This document shows positions 7,514 through 16,038 of a DNA stretch of 30,535 nt, piece after piece. Below the pieces are notes generated by a model. The model saw only the letters and a list, made by a program, of their open reading frames with translations. It searched no databases and was not told the origin of the DNA. The position numbers and the translations under genes are program-made. How positions within the stretch are numbered: position 1 is the first letter of the stretch; every line of letters starts with the position of its first letter. The stretch comes from an uncultured Rubrobacteraceae bacterium (GTDB taxonomy: Bacteria; Actinomycetota; Rubrobacteria; Rubrobacterales; Rubrobacteraceae): positions 1 to 30,535 of the forward strand of contig CADCUZ010000106.1 of NCBI GenBank assembly GCA_902806015.1. Reading direction: 5' to 3'.

Positions 7514-7606
7514 TTGGGCGGCAACAACCTGGTGACCATCATCGTGGTAGCAATCCTTGTGATAGTGGTGCTGGCTCTCCTAGGAGTGATCCCGGGTCTG
7601 CTCTAG
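7514..7606 (+). CDS. Micropeptide 3: single hydrophobic helix
   Basis: A 30-residue peptide from TTG 7514, preceded by GGGAGGTG (7504-7511). It reads GGNNLVTIIVVAILVI, then VVLALLGVIPGLL. The layout is the same as micropeptide 2: a Gly-rich start, about 20 hydrophobic residues, then a Gly-Pro turn. It ends with TAG 7604-7606, just before the guaB3 promoter. Three different peptides with independent ribosome sites and one shared upstream promoter argue for a small operon. The function is unknown. Confidence 0.65.
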   Translation: MGGNNLVTIIVVAILVIVVLALLGVIPGLL

Positions 7607-7622
7607 AAGCCCGGTCGGCCGC

Positions 7623-7652
7623 TTGACCGCTGCGCCCGTCGCGGTGTAGCAT
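7623..7652 (+). promoter_or_regulatory. Promoter of guaB3-guaA
   Basis: TTGACC (7623-7628), an 18-base spacer and TAGCAT (7647-7652) fit a SigA promoter. The start would be near 7659, giving a leader of about 105 bases that contains the 14-pair hairpin listed next. Confidence 0.6.
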
Positions 7653-7687
7653 TAACCGGATTTGCAGCGCTTGGCGGAAAAGTTTAT

Positions 7688-7721
7688 CGAGGCCCACGGG
7701 GCGGGTTCCCCGTGGGCCTCG
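7688..7721 (+). promoter_or_regulatory. Long perfect hairpin in the guaB3 leader
   Basis: The arms 7688-7701 and 7708-7721 (CGAGGCCCACGGGG and its exact complement) form a 14-pair stem around the loop CGGGTT. No T-run follows on the plus strand, so it is not a standard terminator for the micropeptide operon. It ends 43 bases before the guaB3 ATG and lies after the predicted promoter. A role as attenuator, mRNA stabiliser or protein site is possible. Confidence 0.6.
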
Positions 7722-7764
7722 TCATGCTTGCCCTCGAAAAGCGGAAAGGAGCACAGTTTACCCT

Positions 7765-8925
7765 ATGGATATTGAGATCGGGAGAGGAAAGACCGCGCGC
7801 CGGGCCTACGGGCTGGACGAGATCGCCATAGTACCGAGCCGGAGGACCCGCGACCCGGAGGACGTAGACATCTCCTGGTCCCTGGGGGATCTGCGCCTGG
7901 ACCTACCGTGCCTCGCCTCGGCGCTGGACGCGGCCGTGGACCCGGCGACGGCCGGCATCATCGGCGGCCTCGGCGGCCTCGCGGTCCTGAACCTGGAGGG
8001 TTTGCAGACGCGCTACGAGGACCCGGGTCCGGTCTTCGAGGAGATAGCGAGCCTGCCGGAGCACAAAGCCACGCGGGTCATGCAGGAGCTCTACTCCGAG
8101 CCCATAAAAGAAGAGCTCATCTTCCGCCGCGTGCAGGAGATAAAAGACCGCGGCGTCATAGCCGCCGCTTCTCTCACGCCCCAGCGCGTAGAGCGCTACC
8201 ACCGGGCCGCCATAGAGGCGGGGCTGGACGTGCTCGTGATCCAGGGCACCGTCGTCTCGGCGGAGCACGTCTCCCGGACGGTCACGCCCCTGAACCTGAT
8301 GGAGTTCGTGCCTTCCCTGAACGTCCCCGTCGTGGTGGGCGGTTGCGCGAGCTACTCGACCGCGCTGCACCTCATGCGGACGGGCGCCGTGGGCGTGCTG
8401 GTCGGGGTGGGGCCCGGCAGGATCTGCACGACGCGCGGCGTCATCGGGGTCGGGGTGCCGCAGGCGACCGCCGTCTCCGACGCCGCCGCCGCCAGGATGC
8501 GCCACTACCTAGAGACCGGCGAGTACGTCAACGTCATAGCCGACGGCGGGATGCGCACCGGCGGCGAGGTCGCCAAGGCCATCACCTGCGGCGCCGACGC
8601 CGTGATGCTCGGCAGCGCCTTCGCCAAGGCCGAAGAAGCGCCCGGACGGGGCTACTCCTGGGGCATGGCGACCTTCCACCCGACGCTGCCGCGGGGCACG
8701 CGCATCCAGACCAACCTCTCAAGCAGCATAGAGGAGATCCTCGTCGGCCCCGCCAGGGAGAACGACGGCACCCTCAACCTCATGGGCGCGCTAAGGATGA
8801 GCATGGCGACCACCGGCTACCAGAACATAAAGGAGTTCCAGAAGGCCGAGGTGATGATCGCGCCCTCGCTCGCCACGGAGGGCAAGACCGAGCAGTCCGC
8901 CCAGCGCGTCGGGATGGGCAAGTAA
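7765..8925 (+). CDS. guaB3: GuaB3-family IMP dehydrogenase-related protein
   Basis: A 386-residue TIM-barrel enzyme of the IMPDH/GMPR family without the inserted CBS pair (a standard IMPDH has about 490 residues). The catalytic loop [17 protein letters not shown] has the active cysteine C221; typical IMPDH has [26 protein letters not shown] is the phosphate-binding motif, and the start [29 protein letters not shown] is typical of GuaB3 in Actinobacteria. IMPDH oxidises IMP to XMP for guanine nucleotides. From memory, some cyanobacterial GuaB3 proteins have IMPDH activity, and the actinobacterial role is less clear. The ribosome site AAGGAG (7744-7749) lies 15 bases from the ATG, rather far. 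Three bases separate this gene from guaA. Confidence 0.92.
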   Translation: MDIEIGRGKTARRAYGLDEIAIVPSRRTRDPEDVDISWSLGDLRLDLPCLASALDAAVDPATAGIIGGLGGLAVLNLEGLQTRYEDPGPVFEEIASLPEHKATRVMQELYSEPIKEELIFRRVQEIKDRGVIAAASLTPQRVERYHRAAIEAGLDVLVIQGTVVSAEHVSRTVTPLNLMEFVPSLNVPVVVGGCASYSTALHLMRTGAVGVLVGVGPGRICTTRGVIGVGVPQATAVSDAAAARMRHYLETGEYVNVIADGGMRTGGEVAKAITCGADAVMLGSAFAKAEEAPGRGYSWGMATFHPTLPRGTRIQTNLSSSIEEILVGPARENDGTLNLMGALRMSMATTGYQNIKEFQKAEVMIAPSLATEGKTEQSAQRVGMGK

Positions 8926-8928
8926 GCC

Positions 8929-10200
<1,272 letters not shown>

Positions 10201-10592
10201 CAGCGGATGTTTGGAGAAACGTTAGGGCCGTGGACCTGCGCCGCGCTTTGTCGGGCTCAGGGTCATCCGCGCCTGCGCGAACGCCACGCCCCTCACCCCT
10301 TCAACCTAACCCGACAAACCCGACGCCGAAGTTTTAAAGTTGCATTCCCATGCGGTTTCCGAGTTCATGATCGGCGTCGAGGGCCAACATATTCTGGACC
10401 GTACATTCAAAGCCGCAGACCAAAATACGATAATTTCCCCACGTAAACTGATCTCCGCAAAGGTAAACTGATCTCCGCAAAGGTAAACTGATCTCCGCAA
10501 AGGTAAACTATTTAAGTGGAATCCGAGAACTGCGCGTGCGGTAAGCGCGCACGAGGGGTTTAGAAAGGACGGACGCGCCGCGGCGCCACCTG
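10201..10592 (+). other. Gene-free junction between guaA and the polysaccharide cluster
   Basis: These 392 bases are clearly more AT-rich than the flanks from about 10330 on. They hold the 20-base tandem repeat listed separately and a possible promoter: TTCAAA (10406-10411), 17 bases, GATAAT (10429-10434). Near 10535-10556 a short stem CGTGCG/CGCACG follows. A 34-codon ATG frame at 10367 runs through the repeats; it has no recognised domain and is not called. No remnant of the missing guaA end or of a transposase gene was recognised. Confidence 0.6.
10443..10509 (+). repeat. Three-copy 20-base tandem repeat, possible IS end remnant
   Basis: The unit GTAAACTGATCTCCGCAAAG occurs three times without change at 10443-10462, 10463-10482 and 10483-10502, then GTAAACT restarts at 10503-10509. 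There are no spacers, so it is not CRISPR. The motif TAAACTGATC resembles, from memory, the repeated transposase-binding sequences at IS21-family ends. Binding sites for a regulator of the following cluster are the other reading. Confidence 0.85.
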
Positions 10593-11924
10593 ATGGCAGT
10601 GGTTACCACGTTTATCGTACTGATCACGTTGTACGTGTACGCGCTTGCAGTGGTCTCCCCGTGGGGCGAAACCGATCGCGATTCCGACGAGGGGTCCCAC
10701 GAGCCTTTTTTCGTCTTGTTGGTCCCCGCGTTAAACGAGGAGCGGGTGATCGGAAGGACGATCGCTAGCCTGCTCGAGCTTCGCGGTCGTTTCTTGGCCA
10801 TCGTCGTCGACGACGGCTCCGACGACGGGACAGTGGCGACCGTCGCGCCATTTTTGGCCGATCCCCGGCTCCGACTCCTAGAACAGCCCCCGGAGCAGGC
10901 ACGACGCGGCAAAGGCCACGCCCTCAATGCCGCATACGCCGCGATACAACGCCTGGGTATCACCGGAACCGCGCCGCCGAGGACGTCTACGGGATGGTCA
11001 AGCGCGTCGCGCGCGAGGAGGGGGTTCTTATCGGCATACCGATACGATCCTGAGAACGTGATCACGGTGGTCTTCGACGCCGACACCAGGGTGGAACCGG
11101 ACTTTCTACAGGCTGTCGCCCCCTATTTCCGGGATGCTACGGTCGCCGGCGTCCAGTCCGCGGTCCGGATGTACAACGCCGATCGAAACTTACTGACGCT
11201 CTGGCAACACCTAGAGTTCGCGATCTGGGGCAAGTTCTTTTGCCGGGCCAAGGACCGTTTCGGGAGCGCGACTTTGGGGGGCAACGGCCAATGCGTGCGG
11301 TTTTCTGCGCTGAGCGACCTCGGCAGCGAGCCTTGGCACGCTTTTTCGCTGACCGAGGATCTCGATCTTAGCTTGCGGCTGCTCAAAAAAGGGTGGCGGA
11401 TACGCTTCTGCTCCTCGGTTGCGGTCTTTCAGGAAGCGGTGCCAAGGTTGAGAGCGCTCGTACGCCAGCGCAGCCGTTGGCTACAGGGGCACGTGGTCTG
11501 CTGGCAGCACCTGCCCGCTCTGTTGCGCAGCCGGCTACCCTTTCTCGCACGGGGCGAACTTTTGTTGTTCCTGTTGTTGCCCGCGGTGTTCATGCCTGTG
11601 GGGCTGATTAGCATCATCAACTGGCTAGTCGTGTTGTTGTTCAAGGACTGGGACGGCCTGAACGCGGTGAGCTTGCTCATCTGGTACATCCTGGGTTTCG
11701 GAATAGCGCCGTTGGTGGTGGCTGCGTGGAGACCGCTCGACCATCCGAGCTTGTGGCGGTCGGTTCTGCATGCCCACCTGTTCGTTTTTTACTCCTTCGT
11801 TTGGTTTATGGCAGGCATGGTGGTCTATTCGCACGTTCTCCTTGGCCGCCGAGCGTGGGTCAAGACGGCCCGCGTCGCTGAAGACGCACAGGAAGAGGCC
11901 CGGCCCTCCTTGGGGGGTCTCTAA
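10593..11924 (+). CDS. Processive family 2 glycosyltransferase (polysaccharide synthase)
   Basis: A 443-residue membrane synthase of the cellulose/hyaluronan/poly-GlcNAc synthase type. Catalytic motifs in order: DDGSDDGT (73-80), FDADTR with the metal-binding DAD (162-164), TEDLDLSLRL (TED at 254-256) and QRSRW (292-296), the Q-x-x-R-W motif of processive enzymes. One helix lies at residues 5-22, and three or four follow after residue 318. Such enzymes polymerise and export a glycan from UDP-sugars in one step. Residues 124-150, between KGHALNAAYAAIQRL and YDPENVITVVFDAD, are a foreign-looking insertion (separate entry). The ribosome site before ATG 10593 is poor. It heads the cluster with the epimerase and DUF2334 genes. 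Codon choice has more TTG, ATA and GTT than neighbouring housekeeping genes. Confidence 0.9.
   Translation: MAVVTTFIVLITLYVYALAVVSPWGETDRDSDEGSHEPFFVLLVPALNEERVIGRTIASLLELRGRFLAIVVDDGSDDGTVATVAPFLADPRLRLLEQPPEQARRGKGHALNAAYAAIQRLGITGTAPPRTSTGWSSASRARRGFLSAYRYDPENVITVVFDADTRVEPDFLQAVAPYFRDATVAGVQSAVRMYNADRNLLTLWQHLEFAIWGKFFCRAKDRFGSATLGGNGQCVRFSALSDLGSEPWHAFSLTEDLDLSLRLLKKGWRIRFCSSVAVFQEAVPRLRALVRQRSRWLQGHVVCWQHLPALLRSRLPFLARGELLLFLLLPAVFMPVGLISIINWLVVLLFKDWDGLNAVSLLIWYILGFGIAPLVVAAWRPLDHPSLWRSVLHAHLFVFYSFVWFMAGMVVYSHVLLGRRAWVKTARVAEDAQEEARPSLGGL
10962..11042 (+). other. 81-base insertion inside the glycosyltransferase gene
   Basis: In the synthase frame this segment gives a low-complexity stretch (TGTAPPRTSTGWSSASRA...) with no family counterpart. 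In the frame two bases on, from 10970, the same DNA reads AEDVYGMVK followed by RVAREEGVLIGI, which looks like the C-terminal part of a fold-type II PLP enzyme such as cysteine synthase (AREEGxLxGI). The length is a multiple of three, so the synthase frame is kept. This suggests capture of a gene fragment. Confidence 0.5.
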
Positions 11925-11938
11925 GACTTGGAGGGGAC

Positions 11939-12127
11939 ATGCAAATAATGGGCGTAACCCAGTATGCGGACGAGGTGGAAGCCGGGACGTTCGTCCTGAC
12001 CGCGGGCGCTAGTGGACGAAGCGGTGCCAGCGGGCGCAACCGACTCCTCTCCACCATCGAGTTGTTAGTAGGATACGCCACGACTCTAAGGTGGCGGCGG
12101 CTTATGGCTGTTAAGCATAATGATTAG
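11939..12127 (+). CDS. Small hypothetical ORF coupled to the epimerase gene
   Basis: A 62-codon frame with the best ribosome site of this cluster (TTGGAGGGGAC before ATG 11939). It lies 14 bases after the glycosyltransferase and overlaps the epimerase ATG by eight bases, so it may serve to couple translation. The sequence begins MQIMGVTQYADEVEAGTFVL, with a Ser/Gly-rich middle and a basic end, LRWRRLMAVKHND. There is no recognised domain and no clear membrane helix. It could be a true small protein or a translated leader. Confidence 0.45.
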   Translation: MQIMGVTQYADEVEAGTFVLTAGASGRSGASGRNRLLSTIELLVGYATTLRWRRLMAVKHND

Positions 12128-13292
12128 GATCCTACTCGTCGTCGGTACTCGTCCTGAAGTGATAAAGATGTCACCGTTAGCACTCGCGTTACGTGATCAC
12201 AGCAGCGAGTTCGAGACCGTACTGTGCAGCACAGGCCAGCATCGCGAGATGCTCGACCAGACGCTGGCCGTTTTCGGCTTGGAGCCGGAGGTCAATCTCG
12301 ACCTAATGATGCCCGGCCAAACCCTGAGTGATTTAACCGCTCGAGCGGTAGGAGCGCTGGATAAGGTCATGACCCGCGTGCGCCCTGACCTCGTAGTCGT
12401 TCAAGGTGACACGACCTCGGCCATGGTGGGGGCGCTTGTGACCTACTATCATCGCGTGCCTGTAGCGCATGTGGAAGCCGGACTACGAACCGACGATCTT
12501 TACCAACCGTTCCCAGAGGAGGGCAACCGTCGACTAATCAGTACCCTCGCAGCGTTGCACTTTGCCCCGACGTCCACCGCCGCCTACCGCCTGCAACAAG
12601 ACGGCGTGCCGGAAGGGCGGACCTTTATTACCGGCAACACCGTGATCGACGCCTTGCTGCTTATGCTCGACGGTGGCCGGCAAGAAACGTACCCGGTGCT
12701 TCCGCGCGGGCGTCGACGCGTCCTTTTGACCATGCACCGGCGCGAGAGCCGCGGCGTAGCACTTGAGGGCATTTGCCGTACCATCCTGCGGCTGGTCGAG
12801 CGAAATCCCGATATTGAGGTGGTGTTTCCGGTCCACGCTTCGCCGTTTGTCCGTGAACCGGTCAACCGCCTGCTGTCGGGCCACGCGCGGGTGATCTTGA
12901 CCGAACCCCTCGGGTACCAAGAGTTCGTCTTGCTGATGGACTCTTGTCAGCTTATCTTGACCGACTCCGGCGGCATACAGGAGGAAGCCCCGGCTCTCGG
13001 CAAACCAGTGCTGGTGCTGCGTGATACGACCGAGCGTCCAGAAGCGATCAGAGCCGGCACTGCCCGGTTGGTGGGGACGGACCCAACGCACGTGTTATCG
13101 GTGACCGAGACACTGCTGCACAATGAAAAGGCCTACCAAGCAATGGCCCGCGCCAGCAATCCTTACGGAGACGGAAGAGCCGTCGAGAGGATAGTAGCGG
13201 CTCTGCGTTTCCATTTCGGACTACTGGCGGAACGTCCAGCACCTTTTGCGCCGCATTTGACACCGCATCGGTCCGATGAAGGGGCGGCATGA
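12120..13292 (+). CDS. wecB: UDP-N-acetylglucosamine 2-epimerase (non-hydrolysing)
   Basis: A 390-residue GT-B fold enzyme that interconverts UDP-GlcNAc and UDP-ManNAc in the cytoplasm. Family motifs are complete: VVGTRPEVIKMSPL at the start, STGQHREML, VQGDTTSAM, HVEAGLRT, FPEEGNRRL, TGNTVIDALL, TMHRRES, TDSGGIQEEAP and LRDTTERPEA. The length is normal apart from a 30-residue tail rich in Pro and His. It sits between the synthase and the DUF2334 gene and overlaps the latter by four bases (ATGA), so it most likely supplies ManNAc units for the polymer made by the synthase. No UDP-ManNAc dehydrogenase is next to it. Confidence 0.95.
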   Translation: MIRILLVVGTRPEVIKMSPLALALRDHSSEFETVLCSTGQHREMLDQTLAVFGLEPEVNLDLMMPGQTLSDLTARAVGALDKVMTRVRPDLVVVQGDTTSAMVGALVTYYHRVPVAHVEAGLRTDDLYQPFPEEGNRRLISTLAALHFAPTSTAAYRLQQDGVPEGRTFITGNTVIDALLLMLDGGRQETYPVLPRGRRRVLLTMHRRESRGVALEGICRTILRLVERNPDIEVVFPVHASPFVREPVNRLLSGHARVILTEPLGYQEFVLLMDSCQLILTDSGGIQEEAPALGKPVLVLRDTTERPEAIRAGTARLVGTDPTHVLSVTETLLHNEKAYQAMARASNPYGDGRAVERIVAALRFHFGLLAERPAPFAPHLTPHRSDEGAA

Positions 13293-15721
13293 ACATGCTC
13301 TACTGCCGACTGTGCTTGCTGGTGGCCGCCCTGTTGTTGGTAGTTGGGTTGTCTTCGGGCGAGCGACCAGCCAAAGCTGACGAGGGAACCCCTGGTGCCC
13401 CGACAAGTGTTGCGGGTGGTGCCCCGGAGGTGCTCGTGGTCAAGAGCGTTTCGCCGAACTGGCCAGAGTACGGCCAGCAGATACAGATGGTGCTGCGGCA
13501 TTTCACCCCGAATACCACCATGATCAGCACGGAGCAGTACACCGATGACCAACTCGGCGGTTTCGACCGCGTGGTCGTGGTCCACAACGAGACGACGCCG
13601 TTGCCCTCCGAGCTGCTCGAGGATTTGGCGCAGACCGACAAGCCCATCCTCTGGTTGGGCTACGGCCTACGCCAGCTACCCGTGGACATAGGCGCAACCT
13701 TTGGCTTCTCGCTAGGTGACGTCAAAGAGAAGAATCTTCCCAACGGTGTCGAGTACCGCGGGCAGCGCCACTCGGCAAAATTGACCGACTACTACCCAGT
13801 GCGCGCAGTCAACCCCTCAGCCCAAGTGCTGGCGACCTACACCTACGGTGACGGGCGAACGCCGGTCCCCTACATCGTGCGAGGCGACAACCTCTGGTAT
13901 GTGAACGGGCTGCCGGCTCCCACCGACGATAAGCCGAACCCGGAGGCCGATGCCCCGTTCCTCGTGTTCGCCGACGTGCTGCACGAGTTCTTCGGCACCT
14001 CGATCACCGCGTCTCGGCAGGCGGCGATACGCTTGGAGGACGTCTCCGTGCACATAACCCCGGTTCGTCTGACCAAAATAATCGATTACCTGCACAGCCG
14101 GCGGATACCGTTCACCATGGGGGTCATCCCCGCCCAACGCATGAAGGACGGGAGCATCGTCGAACTTAGCGACCGACCGGATTTCGTGAAGGTGTTGCGC
14201 TACGCCCAAGACCACGGCGGAACCGTCGTGTTGCACGGGTACCACCACACGTTCGGTAGCAAGAGTGGTGAGGACTACGAGTTCTGGGACGAAAAACGCC
14301 GCGCCCCGATAGCGGGGGAAAATTGGGATATGTACGCCCGAAAGATCGAACACGGCATCCGCATCATGCGCAATAACGGCATCGAGCCTCGCCTCTGGGA
14401 GACCCCCCACTATGCCGCCTCGCCGCTCGCGTACCGGGTGTTCTCCCACTATTTCTCGCACACCATCGAGAACCGTAATCCGGTTCCGTGGTTGCCCTAC
14501 CCGGCGGGGCCGGACCAATACGGGCAGATGATTATCCCGGAGACGATAGGCTATATCGATCCAGAAGCTGGCAAGACCGTGGACCTTCAGCTTCAACGCG
14601 CCGACACGCTCCGGATCGTTCGGGACGGCTGGGCCGTCGGCTTCTTCCACCCGGCAAGCATGGAGTTGTCGAAGCTCGAAAAATTGGTCGAAGGACTGCA
14701 GCGACAAGGTTACACCTTTGCCGATGTACGAGCCTTGCAGACCGAGGTACGCTACGATTACCAGCCAAACGCGATAGCGCGCCTTAATACCTGGCGAAAA
14801 GTGGACCTCCAGCTGAACCTGGCCACGCTGAATTCCCGCCTGGAGTCCCAATATGATTGGTGGCCGACCGCGCGGGCCGTGCCTTGGCTGTCCGTACTGT
14901 TCCTCGGCTCGATAACCGTATTCTTGATCCGACTGCGCAGGCAATGGCAGCCAGACACGGCATCCGTGCGCAGCGTAGTCGGGTCGCTCGGAGCCTTTGG
15001 ATCGAAACGGAGACTGCGCTCGACTTGGCGGGGCGCAGTGGTGTTAGTAGGCGCGTCGGCGCTGTTTAGCGTCGTCGTGTTGTTTGGTGGTAGACAGGTC
15101 GTTCTGTCCCAGGGGTGGCCCGAGAGGTGGGCCGAAGAGTGGTCTGGTAGCGACAATCTTCGCGGGTGGAGCGATCTCAAGTGGAAGGTCGCGTACGACG
15201 GCTACGGGGAGGTGGGGGTCGAAGACGGCTCCGCGAGCCTAAAACCAGCGACCTCGGAGAGGCCCCTTGAGTCCCACGCGGCACTAGCGCTGGCCGGGGG
15301 CCCCAAGTGGCGCGATTACACGTTCGAAGCACGGATGAACCTGAAGCAACAGCTGCGCAAGAACTCTCCGCCGAACGAATGGGAGGCAGGCTGGCTCCTG
15401 TTCCGCTACATGGGTGAGGCCCGCAGTTACTACCTGATACACAAGACCAACGGCGTCGAGCTCGGGAAGCTTGTTCCGCCGGAAGGTGAAGGGCAAGTCT
15501 TCTTGGTAACAAAATCGAAACCGCGAGCTGTGCCTGGACGGTGGCACGATTACCGCATCGAGGTTCGGGGAGCGAACATCAAGGTATACATAGACGATAA
15601 GCTCCAAATCGATTACACAGATCCCAGCCCGATTTTGCATGGGGGCGTAGGCCTTTACACCGAAGATGCTAACGTTCACTTCCGGCAACCCACCATGACG
15701 GAGATCTCATCCAATCGGTAG
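13289..15721 (+). CDS. Exported DUF2334 deacetylase-like protein with concanavalin-like domain
   Basis: An 810-residue envelope protein. A signal peptide occupies residues 1-30. An N-terminal domain of about 40-235 is unassigned. The DUF2334 (polysaccharide deacetylase-like NodB barrel) domain follows at about 245-490, with AIRLEDVS (D251 as possible metal/catalytic Asp), GVIPAQR, HGYHH (316-320), ETPHYAAS and GFFHPAS. Hydrophobic helices lie at 531-548 and 582-600, with a basic loop between them. The last 180 residues (about 622-801) form a beta-rich concanavalin/DUF1080-like domain (DYTFEARM, YYLIHKTNGVELGKL, GRWHDYRIEVRG, VYIDDKLQ). The topology suggests the deacetylase and lectin-like parts act outside the membrane on the nascent glycan. 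The last domain is shared with the next gene. Confidence 0.85.
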   Translation: MNMLYCRLCLLVAALLLVVGLSSGERPAKADEGTPGAPTSVAGGAPEVLVVKSVSPNWPEYGQQIQMVLRHFTPNTTMISTEQYTDDQLGGFDRVVVVHNETTPLPSELLEDLAQTDKPILWLGYGLRQLPVDIGATFGFSLGDVKEKNLPNGVEYRGQRHSAKLTDYYPVRAVNPSAQVLATYTYGDGRTPVPYIVRGDNLWYVNGLPAPTDDKPNPEADAPFLVFADVLHEFFGTSITASRQAAIRLEDVSVHITPVRLTKIIDYLHSRRIPFTMGVIPAQRMKDGSIVELSDRPDFVKVLRYAQDHGGTVVLHGYHHTFGSKSGEDYEFWDEKRRAPIAGENWDMYARKIEHGIRIMRNNGIEPRLWETPHYAASPLAYRVFSHYFSHTIENRNPVPWLPYPAGPDQYGQMIIPETIGYIDPEAGKTVDLQLQRADTLRIVRDGWAVGFFHPASMELSKLEKLVEGLQRQGYTFADVRALQTEVRYDYQPNAIARLNTWRKVDLQLNLATLNSRLESQYDWWPTARAVPWLSVLFLGSITVFLIRLRRQWQPDTASVRSVVGSLGAFGSKRRLRSTWRGAVVLVGASALFSVVVLFGGRQVVLSQGWPERWAEEWSGSDNLRGWSDLKWKVAYDGYGEVGVEDGSASLKPATSERPLESHAALALAGGPKWRDYTFEARMNLKQQLRKNSPPNEWEAGWLLFRYMGEARSYYLIHKTNGVELGKLVPPEGEGQVFLVTKSKPRAVPGRWHDYRIEVRGANIKVYIDDKLQIDYTDPSPILHGGVGLYTEDANVHFRQPTMTEISSNR

Positions 15722-16038
15722 CACCATCCTAAAGCGTTGATTTTCTCCGGCTGGCACCACGATCTGCACGTCGCGCCCGAGCATTGCGCCCGAGCACACG
15801 CCCTGCGAGACAAACGGTTATGGTCAATAGGAGCTAACCGCTCGCATGGACCTCTGCGTCCCGGCGATATGCGAGACGTCGAGGATTCGCCGCAAGCCTC
15901 GCTCGCGGTGCGCTCGTCTTCGTGGTGGGAGGCTACATGCTGCAGGTCTGGGGCGCTGCAAGCGCCAGGAGTACAGTGCCCGAGGGCAGTTCTTGACCGT
16001 GCGGACATTTTCGGCGATGACGAAGGGGGTAGAAAAGA
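15722..16038 (+). other. 317-base gap with decayed coding traces
   Basis: I find no supportable gene. One frame near 15890-15997 encodes a signal-peptide-like stretch (GALVFVVGGYMLQVWGAASA) ending in TGA, without a usable start. This might be the remains of another exported protein, like the one that follows. GGGGG (16025-16029) precedes the next GTG by ten bases. Confidence 0.4.

Noticed and set aside
7653..7764. Purine riboswitch before guaB3
   Set aside because: Only one long hairpin is present; there is no three-way junction or conserved purine-aptamer core, and no second expression-platform structure.
10201..10340. Missing guaA C-terminus in another frame
   Set aside because: I read all three forward frames; none shows VRSVGVMGD, RTY or KPPGTIEWE-like sequence.
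10367..10471. A 34-codon ORF through the tandem repeats
   Set aside because: No ribosome site or domain; it is probably a chance frame in AT-richer intergenic DNA.
10443..10509. CRISPR array
   Set aside because: The 20-base units are directly abutting with no spacers, and there are no cas genes in the window.
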